Position numbers and translations under genes: made by a program. A DNA stretch of 64,000 bases from Urophycis tenuis. Its lineage: Eukaryota > Chordata > Actinopteri > Gadiformes > Phycidae. Position 1 is the first letter of the stretch. Each line of letters begins with the position of its first letter. The notes beneath the pieces are model-generated. The model saw only the letters and a program-made list of their open reading frames with translations, was not told the DNA's origin and made no database searches. The stretch spans positions 2,058,642 to 2,122,641 of the forward strand of contig JAXIVH010000012.1 in NCBI GenBank assembly GCA_036785325.1. Direction: 5' to 3'. Of this stretch, positions 55,901-64,000 are shown piece after piece.

Positions 55901-57846
55901 GAACCTGTAAAACAGGAACAGCAGCTGTAGGCCTACATGCGGTGGACCAGCCACTGAACCTTAAACTATGTCCCTGTTGTAGGACTAGACCAGCCTGCCA
56001 TCGTCCTTAATGGAGCTTTTGATATTATTACATTTCCAGAACAATCCGACTCATAAGCATTCATTTTGTAGGTCTAATGAACGGAACTCACAAACACACG
56101 CTCACACTAAACAGCGGTAGGTCTACATCTGAAGTATCAAGAGCATACAGACCACGACACGACGGAGAGGCTGTCCCCGACCAGCAGTAGCGAGGCACAA
56201 GCAACACAACACAACGCACACACACCTGCGGCGGAACTTCCTGGTTACCTGGCGGTGGGCGTGGTCTACTATATGATGACCACGTACAGGTGAGGCTGTT
56301 ATAGAAAAGCTGTTTGAATTCGCTAATGCAAAGGAAATGTGCTTCAATGCTTCCTTTCCCGTCTCCTTCAGCGTATGGTACACCGGACCACCCTTGACTA
56401 CAGGAAAGGACATAATGCCGTTGAAATTGACGCACCGTCGGTCCGTTCAAACGCAGGACCCACATGGCCGACATGTTGTTCTCCAGTCCTGTATCCATGA
56501 AGATGAGGGGACAGGACATGGAGCAGCACCAACCTTCATCAGTGGGACCACTGATTGGTTTCACTTGTAGGACTGTAGTCTGTAGATAGGAATGACTGTC
56601 ACATCGAAGCAGGTGGTGAAACAGTCAGAATCCACACCTCGGGTCCCTGTCCGGACCGAAGACCTGTCCGTTACATTGTCCACACAGAGAAAAGCCCTAT
56701 GTAGGATTACCGGCAGGGGGCAGCGTCTCCCCGCTGGGAGAATTTTACTACCACAGAAGAACAAACAACCCGTTTACTAATAAGAACAACCCGTTTACTA
56801 CCACAGAAGAACAACCCTTTTACTACCACAGAAGGACAACCCGTTTACTACCCTACCACAGAAGCATGCCACAGAAGGACAACCCGTTTAATACCACAGA
56901 AGAACAACCCGTTTAATACCACAGAAGAACAACCGATCACAACACCGTGACGTGGCCGATCTGAGGACAACAGAATAATTTGTTGATCAACCCCTGAGGT
57001 AACGTCATGATATATAACTACTCTAGATCTATAGTGACATAGTGTAACCAGTCATCTACTGTAACCAGTCAACTACTGTAACCTGTCATCTACTGTAACC
57101 AGTCTTCCACTGTGACGTCATAAAGTCTCCCAGCACTTTGCTCAAAGACATAAGACATGGTATATCAAATGGTATATATCTGGTATATATCTGGTATATA
57201 TCATGGTATATATATCTGGTATATGGTAACATGGTATATCAAATACCAAGTTATTCATTTTAGACCAAAATTATGTTGTTCAAGAACTGGCAGAATTTAT
57301 GAAAAGTGGGAGTTGAGGATTAATTGAATCAACCAGTATATCGATAAACTGAGGTGATTTAGTTCTAGTTGACTGTCCTCTCTAATGTCGTCGTTATACA
57401 GTTTGAGTTATCGAGACAGCTATCCAACATTATGCCAAATACTGCTCTGAAGGTGATAATAACGTAATTAAAAAGTCATTATGAGGAAATAATGACGAAG
57501 AAGTGATCATGAAGAAGTGATTATGAAATGATCATGAAGTGATTTTTAAGTGATTATGAAGTTTCAGTCAAGTGCATTTGCCAGTCTCGTCTTTTCAGTA
57601 ATCAATAAATGGTATTGATCAGTCCTGTATATAGATCATCAACATGCTCACATCATCATTTCCACTTCAAAGGTGTTGAATCTGTACTGCTTTGGTAAAC
57701 AAATAGAAATAAATTTTGCACAGTATTCTCTGGGGTGATGGAGTATTATCACAGTCTTCTGAGTATGGCGTTCTGTATCATGCAGGGAGGCTGTGAGTGG
57801 AGGACACAACATGTCACCCCCTGGTGAGAAGGACGACAGGACAGAC
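55901..57846. promoter_or_regulatory. Shared mfap3/fam114a2 head-to-head promoter interval
   Basis: The two ATGs are about 2 kb apart and divergent. On the mfap3 strand CAGGAAGTTCCGCCGCAG (56225-56243) contains an ETS-type GGAAGT core next to possible first-exon donors (CGCCAG/GTAACC and CGCAG/GTGTGT). A 25-bp CACAGAAGAACAACCCGTTTACTAC repeat lies at 56755-56935, GTAACCAGTCATCTACT repeats at 57045-57105, and GGTATATATCT repeats at 57160-57235. A likely acceptor ATGCAG/GGAGGC at 57785 precedes the fam114a2 start. No CpG-dense core is obvious. Confidence 0.45.
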
Positions 57847-57868
57847 ATGTCTGACACGAGCCCCCCTG
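57847..57868 (+). CDS. fam114a2: fam114a2 coding exon 1 (tentative)
   Basis: ATG 57847 reads MSDTSPP. It starts with MSD as I recall for mammalian FAM114A2, and ends CCCCCTG/GTGAGA in phase 1, which joins the next exon in frame. An in-frame ATG at 57811 would add 12 residues. A second copy of CCCCCTGGTGAGAAGGAC at 57816-57833 gives an alternative donor. The evidence is splice signals and phase; the sequence is too short for similarity. Confidence 0.5.
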
Positions 57869-57989
57869 GTGAGAAGGACAGGACGTCTCTGGTGGGGACA
57901 CCTCACACAGCCTCTGCAAGGTGGCCCCTCCCTCTACCACACATCATATCAAATCACATTTTATTTATACCAAGTACCAAACCAATGCA

Positions 57990-58160
57990 GGAACCTCTTT
58001 ATATATCATACTAATACACAGTAGATAAGTGAAGTTGAACCTCTATGTATAACACTAATACACAGTAGATAAGTGAAGTTGAACCTCTATGTATAACACT
58101 AATACACAGTAGATAAGTGAAGTTGAACCCCTATGTATAACACTAATACAAAGTAGATAA
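57990..58160. repeat. 44-bp tandem repeat in fam114a2 intron 1
   Basis: Three to four units of AATACACAGTAGATAAGTGA plus AGTTGAACCTCTATGTATAACACT. Confidence 0.92.
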
Positions 58161-58225
58161 GTGACATGTCTAGAACATTGTTGGTGTCTCTGCTCCACCA
58201 ACCAGTTCTCCTCAAAGCTCCACAG

Positions 58226-58323
58226 ACGTGGCGCCCACCAGAGAGGCCCGGAGGAGACCTAGAGACTGCCATCCATCCCCTCAGCTCAGCCCCAGCACCC
58301 GCCAAGAGAGACAGCCCACCGTG
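58226..58323 (+). CDS. fam114a2: fam114a2 coding exon 2
   Basis: TCCACAG/ACGTGG to CACCGTG/GTAGGT, 98 bp, entering in phase 1 and leaving in phase 0. It encodes an Arg/Pro/Ser-rich, poorly conserved N-terminal segment (APTREARRRPRDCH...), as expected for this part of FAM114A2. Phases agree with exons 1 and 3. The 30-bp array begins six bases into the following intron. Confidence 0.65.
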
Positions 58324-58329
58324 GTAGGT

Positions 58330-60250
58330 GCCCGTCCTCTGGTCCAGTCTATATCATGTCCCTGTCCTCTGGTCCAGTCTGCATCATGTCCCTGTCCTCT
58401 GGTCCAGTCTATATCATGTCCCTGTCCTCTGGTCCAGTCTGCATCATGTCCCTGTCCTCTGGTCCAGTCTATATCATGTCCCCGTCCTCTGGTCCAGTCT
58501 ATATCATGTCCCTGTCTTCTGGTCCAGTCTATATCATGTCCCGTCCTCTGGTCCAGTCTGCATCATGTCCCTGTCCTCTGGTCCAGTCTGTATCATGTCC
58601 CTGTCCTCTGGTCCAGTCTATATCATGTCCCTGTCCTCTGGTCCAGTCTGCATCATGTCCCTGTCCTCTGGTCCAGTCTATATCATGTCCCCGTCCTCTG
58701 GTCCAGTCTGTATCATGTCCCTGTCCTCTGGTCCAGTCTATATCATGTCCCTGTCCTCTGGTCCAGTCTATATCATGTCCCCGTCCTCTGGTCCAGTCTA
58801 TATCATGTCCCTGTCCTCTGGTCCAGTCTATATCATGTCCCTGTCCTCTGGTCCAGTCTATATCATGTCCCTGTCCTCTGGTCCAGTCTATATCATGTCC
58901 CCGTCCTCTGGTCCAGTCTATATCATGTCCCTGTCCTCTGGTCCAGTCTATATCATGTCCCCGTCCTCTGGTCCAGTCTATATCATGTCCCTGTCCTCTG
59001 GTCCAGTCTATATCATGTCCCTGTCCTCTGGTCCAGTCTATATCATGTCCCCGTCCTCTGGTCCAGTCTATATCATGTCCCTGTCTTCTAGTCCAGTCTA
59101 TATCATGTCCCTGTCTTCTAGTCCAGTCTATATCATGTCCCTGTCCTCTGGTCCAGTCTGCATCACGTCCCTTTCCTCTGGTCCAGTCTATATCATGTCC
59201 CTGTCCTCTGGTCCAGTCTATATCATGTCCCTGTCCTCTGGTCCAGTCTATATCATGTCCCCGTCCTCTGGTCCAGTCTATATCATGTCCCCGTCCTCTG
59301 GTCCAGTCTGCATCACGTCCCTGTCCTCTGGTCCAGTCTATATCATGTCCCTGTCTTCTGGTCCAGTCTATATCATGTCCCGTCCTCTGGTCCAGTCTGC
59401 ATCATGTCCCTGTCTACTAGTCCAGTCTGTATCATGTCCCTGTCTTCTAGTCCAGTCTGTATCATGTCCCTTTCCTCTGGTCCAGTCTGCATCATGTCCC
59501 TGTCCTCTGGTCCAGTCTGTATCATGTCCCTATCCTCTGGTCCAGTCTATATCATGTCCCTGTCCTCTGGTCCAGTCTGCATCACGTCCCTGTCCTCTGG
59601 TCCAGTCTGCATCACGTCCTTGTCCTCTGGTCCAGTCTATATCATGTCCCTGTCCTCTGGTCCAGTCTGTATCATGTCCCTGTCCTCTGGTCCAGTCTGC
59701 ATCACGTCCCTGTCCTCTGGTCCAGTCTGCATCATGTCCCTGTCTACTAGTCCAGTCTGTATCATGTCCCTGTCTTCTAGTCCAGTCTGTATCATGTCCC
59801 TTTCCTCTGGTCCAGTCTATATCATGTCCCTGTCTTCTAGTCCAGTCTGTATCATGTCCCTGTCCTCTGGTCCAGTCTGTATCATGTCCCTATCCTCTGG
59901 TCCAGTCTGCATCACGTCCTTGTCCTCTGGTCCAGTCTGCATCACGTCCTTGTCCTCTGGTCCAGTCTGCATCATGTCCCTGTCTTCTAGTCCAGTCTAT
60001 ATCATGTCCCTGTCCTCTGGTCCAGTCTATATCATGTCCCTGTCCTCTGGTCCAGTCTGTATCATGTCCCTATCCTCTGGTCCAGTCTATATCATGTCCC
60101 TGTCCTCTGGTCCAGTCTGCATCATGTCCCTGTCCTCTGGTCCAGTCTGCATCACGTCCCTGTCCTCTGGTCCAGTCTGCATCATGTCCCTGTCCTCTGG
60201 TCCAGTCTATATCATGTCCCCGTCCTCTGGTCCAGTCTGTATCATGTCCC
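58330..60250. repeat. 30-bp minisatellite in fam114a2 intron 2
   Basis: About 64 units of CTGTCCTCTGGTCCAGTCTATATCATGTCC, with CCGTCC, TGCATCACG, CTTCTAG and CTACTAG variants. Blocks recur as larger higher-order copies (for example around 59400-59560 and 59740-59900). A 30-bp period keeps each frame open, giving an artefactual 737-residue ORF. Confidence 0.95.
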
Positions 60251-60328
60251 TGTCTGAGTGTAATTGTTGTATTGATAATCATTATTGTTCTTGTTGTTCT
60301 TGTCGTGATTAAACCTGCATGTCACCAG

Positions 60329-60428
60329 GAGGCCGGGGCCTCCAGTGTGCTCCAGGGGGGGTGGGGCTATTGGGGCAGCTGGGGGAAGACCCTCCTCTCT
60401 ACCGCCACCGCCACAGTCACCACCGTAG
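60329..60428 (+). CDS. fam114a2: fam114a2 coding exon 3: Trp-rich conserved motif
   Basis: CACCAG/GAGGCC to CGTAG/GTCAGT, 100 bp. Encodes GGWGYWGSWGKTLLSTATAT, the diagnostic Trp-rich motif of FAM114A proteins (NOXP20 family, DUF719). Enters phase 0, leaves phase 1. The protein is cytoplasmic/Golgi-associated and reported to bind Rab2; its molecular function is not well settled. Confidence 0.92.
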
Positions 60429-60439
60429 GTCAGTCAGCA

Positions 60440-60670
60440 CCACCGCACTATGACATCACCACCACCACGCTATTACATCACCACCACCACGCTATGACAT
60501 CACAACCACCACGCTATAACGTCACCACCCTCATGCTATGACATCACCACCACCACGCTATGACATCACCACCACCACGCTATGACATCACAACCACCAC
60601 GCTATTACGTCACAACCCTCACGCTGTGACATCACCACCACCGCCACAGAATGACATCACCACTACGCTA
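60440..60670. repeat. 25-27-bp repeat filling fam114a2 intron 3
   Basis: Units ACCACCACCACGCTATGACATCACC, with ATTACATC, ATAACGTC and CCCTCACGC variants, starting about 10 bp after the exon 3 donor. Confidence 0.92.
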
Positions 60671-60723
60671 TGACATCATTTGTGTGTTGTGGTCTGACTG
60701 TGGCTGTGTGTTGGGTTGTCCAG

Positions 60724-60825
60724 GTCAGGGTCTGACTCAGGTGATGGAGAAGGCCGAGACCTCGCTTGGCATCCCCAGTCCCGCTGAGCTATCCTCCCAG
60801 GTCCAGGAGGAGGAGAGACAGACAG
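60724..60825 (+). CDS. fam114a2: fam114a2 coding exon 4
   Basis: GTCCAG/GTCAGG to GACAG/GTAACC, 102 bp. Encodes GLTQVMEKAETSLGIPSPAE, matching the conserved IEKAETSLGIP block of FAM114A2. Phase 1 in, phase 1 out. Confidence 0.94.
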
Positions 60826-60920
60826 GTAACCATGGTAACTGGTAACCTAGCGACAAATGGGTAACCTAGCAACAGACAGGATCAGCAACAGACTGATGTA
60901 TCTGGTTGTGATTGCTTCAG

Positions 60921-61018
60921 GAGATGCCCAAGCAGAGCCGGATGGAGAGAACGCAGACAGACCATCCGCTGTGGCCATGGGGATGCTGTCATCACTCAGC
61001 AGTGTGGTCCAGAGCACC
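60921..61018 (+). CDS. fam114a2: fam114a2 coding exon 5
   Basis: GCTTCAG/GAGATG to AGCACC/GTAACT, 98 bp. Encodes a linker and AMGMLSSLSSVVQST, aligning with the family's STISTAVQST. Its donor GTAACT is the first unit of the 20-bp array that fills the next intron. Confidence 0.93.
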
Positions 61019-62480
61019 GTAACTACACACCCTCTCCCCTTAACTCACAGCCTCTCCCCTTAACTCACGGCCTCTCCCCTTAACTCACACCCTCTCTCCC
61101 CGTAACTCATGGCCTCTCCCCTTAACTCACACCCTCTCCCCTTAACCCACGCCCTCTCCCCTTAACTCACGGCCTCTCCCCTTAACTCACGGCCTCTCCC
61201 CTTAACCCACACCCTCTCTCCCCATAACTCATGGCCTCTCCCCTTAACTCACACCCTCCCTCCCCGTAACTCACTGCCTCTCCCCTTAACCCACACCCTC
61301 TCCCCTTAACTCATGCCCTCTCCCCTTAACCCACGCCCTCTCCCCTTAACCCACGCCCTCTCCCCTTAACCCACGCCCTCTCCCCTTAACTCATGGCCTC
61401 TCCCCTTAACTCACGGCCTCTCCCCTTAACCCACACCCTCTTTCCCTGTAACTCACTGCCTCTCCCCTTAACCCACACCCTCTCTCCCCGTAACTTACTG
61501 CCTCTCCCCTTAACCCACACCCTCTCCCCTTAACCCACGCCCTCTCCCCTTAACTCACGGCCTCTCCCCTTAACTCACAGCCTCTCCCCTTAACTCACAC
61601 CCTCTCCCCTTAACCCACGCCCTCTCCCCTTAACTCATGCCCTCTCCCCTTAACCCACACCCTCTCCCCTTAACTCATCCCCTCTCCCCTTAACCCATGC
61701 CCTCTCCCCTTAACTCCCGGCCTCTCCCCTTAACCCACACCCTCTCTCCCCATAACTCATGTCCTCTCCCCTTAACTCACACCCTCTCTCCCCGTAACTC
61801 ACTGCCTCTCCCCTTAACCCACACCCTCTCCCCTTAACTCATGCCCTCTCCCCTTAACCCACGCCCTCTCCCCTTAACCCACGCCCTCTCCCCTTATCTC
61901 ATGGCCTCTCCCCTTAACTCACGGCCTCTCCCCTTACCCACACCCTCTTTCCCTGTAACTCACTGCCTCTCCCCTTAACCCACACCCTCTCTCCCCGTAA
62001 CTTACTGCCTCTCCCCTTAACCCACACCCTCTCCCCTTAACCCACGCCCTCTCCCCTTAACTCACAGCCTCTCCCCTTAACTCATGGCCTCTCCCCTTAA
62101 CTCACACCCTCTCCCCTTAACCCACGCCCTCTCCCCTTAACTCATGCCCTCTCCCCTTAACCCACACCCTCTCCCCTTAACTCATACCCTCTCCCCTTAA
62201 CCCATGCCCTCTCCCCTTAACTCATGCCCTCTCCCCTTAACCCATACCCTCTCCCCTTAACTCATACCCTCTCCCCTTAACCCATACCCTCTCCCCTTAA
62301 CTCATGCCCTCTCCCCTTAACCCATGCCCTCTCCCCTTAACTCATGCCCTCTCCCCTTAACCCATACCCTCTCCCCTTAACTCATACCCTCTCCCCTTAA
62401 CCCATGCCCTCTCCCCTTAACTCATGCCCTCTCCCCTTAACCCATACCCTCTCCCCTTAACTCATGCCCTCTCCCCGCCC
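61019..62480. repeat. 20-bp minisatellite filling fam114a2 intron 5
   Basis: About 70 units of CTCTCCCCTTAACTCACACC, with CCCACGCC, TCATGCC and longer CTCTCTCCCCGTAACTCA variants. The array runs from the exon 5 donor itself to about 10 bp before the exon 6 acceptor (TTGTGTCAG), so essentially the whole intron is array. A CCC/TC alternation gives a 40-bp higher-order pattern at 62100-62480. Confidence 0.95.
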
Positions 62481-62489
62481 TTGTGTCAG

Positions 62490-62624
62490 AGTAAGACGGT
62501 TATCTCAGGCGGCCTGGATGCCCTGGAGTTCCTGGGGAAGAAGACGATGGATGTCATTGCCGAGGGCGACCCGGGCTTCAGGAGGACAAAGGGCCTGATG
62601 ATCCGGCCTTCCACGCTGTCTGAG
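62490..62624 (+). CDS. fam114a2: fam114a2 coding exon 6: core conserved block
   Basis: GTGTCAG/AGTAAG to TCTGAG/GTCAGC, 135 bp (45 codons, phase 0 both sides). Encodes SGGLDALEFLGKKTMDVIAE and GDPGFRRTKGLM, the most conserved part of FAM114A1/A2. Confidence 0.96.
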
Positions 62625-62708
62625 GTCAGCTCCTCTCTCACCTCTACTCACCTCCACACACCTCCGCTCAGCTGTGATGTCATCCGACGTGTGGTGTGAC
62701 ATCACTAG

Positions 62709-62873
62709 GTTCTGCGGGAGGCCAAGGAGCAGGAGGAGCAGGGTTCTGGAGCTTCTGGAGGTCCCGGCCCAGAGAGGAGGAGGATGGTACACTATGGCCG
62801 GCTCTTTGATGAGTTCCAGGGCCTGGCCCACCTGGAGGCACTTGAAGCCCTCTCCAGAGAGAGCCAGGCCAAG
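62709..62873 (+). CDS. fam114a2: fam114a2 coding exon 7
   Basis: CACTAG/GTTCTG to GCCAAG/GTACAT, 165 bp (55 codons, phase 0 both sides). Encodes VLREAKEQEEQ and HYGRLFDEFQGLAHLEALEA, strongly matching the family. Confidence 0.96.
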
Positions 62874-62955
62874 GTACATTCACACCACTTGTTCACATCT
62901 TTTCTCTCTATACAGAATATGTGTGTGTAGTTTGTGTGTGTGTCTTTGGGTTCAG

Positions 62956-63079
62956 GTGGGGTCTGTGCTGGCCACAGTCTCAGGGGAGCAGCAGGCTGCC
63001 CTCAGAGACCACCTGGACCTGATCAGAAACGCCTTCACCCTGGAAGAGTTGGACGATGATGAGCTGGACGATAAGCAAG
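62956..63079 (+). CDS. fam114a2: fam114a2 coding exon 8
   Basis: GTTCAG/GTGGGG to AGCAAG/GTGAGC, 124 bp, phase 0 in, phase 1 out. Encodes SGEQQAALRDHLDLIRNAFT and an acidic ELDDDELDDKQ stretch, as in FAM114A2. The remaining exons lie beyond the right edge. Confidence 0.93.
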
Positions 63080-63099
63080 GTGAGCTAACACAACAAAAA

Positions 63100-63300
63100 C
63101 ATGTAGATACAGCCCCATAACATGCACCTTCAGCCCAATAACATGAAGCTGCAGCCCTATAGCATGTAACTACATCCCAATGACATGTAACTACAGCCTA
63201 ATAACATGTATGTACAACCCCATAACATGTAACCTCAACCCCATAAAATGCAATTACAGCAAAAAACATGTAAATACCAACAATAAAATAAGTTATGTAA
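63100..63300. repeat. AACATGTAACTACAGCCCAAT imperfect repeat
   Basis: 20-22 bp degenerate units (CCCAATAACATGTAACTACAG) starting about 20 bp after the exon 8 donor, in fam114a2 intron 8. Confidence 0.75.
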
Positions 63301-63379
63301 GTTAATGAGTAAGTTCCCCACAACATGTATCAACTAATATTCTCCAATGTCAATTTCATGTTATCCAAGGCTATCCAAG

Positions 63380-64000
63380 GTTATACATGCTTCGTTCATC
63401 ACATTCCGAAACATTAAGAATATTGACTTGCTGGCCCTCTCTACTGGAATTGATGCCTTTCCTAGAAGAGTCAATTTATCCACCACAGATGAACTGCGAT
63501 GTCACTACAAAAACTAGGTCTGTTTCCTTTACCCACTCTGCTCCTTGGTTTACGCCAGCACTACGCCAGCTCAAAACTAAAGGCCGCTGCCTGGAGCACC
63601 TTTATGTAAAATCTAGCCTCACAGTTCATAAAGAAATGTACCATAACTACATACTCCAACACAAGGATGCCCTTTCCTCAGCTAAAACTTCAAACTACTC
63701 AACCTTAATCAGGATGGCTGATGGGAACACCTGAGCACTATTCTCAAATATCAACAACATTCTGAAACCACCAGATGCTTTACCACCTCACTTACTCACA
63801 GTTACAGTGTGATACCTGCTTGACCTTCTTCAATGCCAAAATTGAAAATATTCATCAGACCCTGACTGCGTCAAATAACCCTGCATCCTTCTCCAGCTTC
63901 AAACTTCCAACTGTCTTGGAAATAACTAGTCTCATCTCCGATTCAAAATCCTCTGCATGCCAGTTAGATCCCTTACCTACCCACCTGGTAAAAGTCTGCC
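63380..64000 (+). mobile_element. LINE fragment (endonuclease-RT linker), runs off the window
   Basis: The plus-strand frame to 63734 encodes SAPWFTPALRQLKTKGRCLE and VHKEMYHNYI, the linker typical of fish LINE ORF2. It continues in shifted frames (ALFSNINN, PPDALPPHLL, then SSACQLDPLPTHLVKV near the start of RT). Multiple stops and frameshifts show decay. Confidence 0.78.

Noticed and set aside
58228..60541. 737-, 354-, 302- and 287-residue ORFs rich in Ser/Pro/Cys
   Set aside because: Read-through of the 30-bp intronic minisatellite; exon boundaries and phases of fam114a2 show this is intron 2.

Overview
This is vertebrate, almost certainly teleost, nuclear DNA. Spliced exons of three ordinary vertebrate genes lie in a very repeat-rich background. 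The mobile elements are typical of fish: L2/Rex1-like and Tx1-like LINEs, Harbinger and hAT DNA transposons, a Ty3/gypsy element and tRNA-derived SINEs. There is no bacterial-style gene organisation.

Host genes. galnt10 (minus strand) contributes its first three coding exons: exon 1 at 34644-34799, exon 2 at 24860-24956 and exon 3 at 22474-22612. The rest of the gene lies beyond the left edge, so bases 1-22473 are read as galnt10 intron 3. mfap3 (minus strand) is complete in two coding exons (55625-55859 and 52452-53125). fam114a2 (plus strand) contributes eight coding exons between 57847 and 63079 and continues past the right edge. mfap3 and fam114a2 are head to head. The order galnt10-mfap3-fam114a2 and the relative orientations match the human 5q33 block as I recall it.

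Layout. 1-6362: plus-strand LINE with an SGNH-hydrolase-type ORF1 and a broken endonuclease/RT ORF2. 6378-7314: TIR transposon with TTA target duplications. 7318-7570 and 21749-22270: two blocks of one GA-rich minisatellite bracketing two degenerate minus-strand Tx1-like LINEs. A plus-strand L2-like LINE with an uninterrupted 1017-codon ORF sits inside a 40-bp minisatellite grown from Tx1 ORF1 coding sequence. 22380-34643: galnt10 introns 2 and 1, mostly tandem arrays; a Harbinger element with two LINE insertions splits a 22-bp satellite. 34800-52450: intergenic, with SINEs, a head-to-head LINE pair and a three-deep nest (LINE X, split by a Ty3/gypsy element, whose 5' LTR is split by an L2-like LINE), each level closed by target duplications. 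52450-63100: mfap3 and fam114a2. 63380-64000: another LINE fragment in fam114a2 intron 8.

The most unusual theme is that tandem arrays start at or within a few bases of splice sites in all three genes. Some repeat units carry copies of the splice site itself: about 26 CTG/GTAC donor copies at galnt10 exon 2, re-duplicated acceptor edges at galnt10 exon 3, and GTAAC-containing units at fam114a2 exon 5. I found no previously unknown protein system; the novelty is in repeat architecture.
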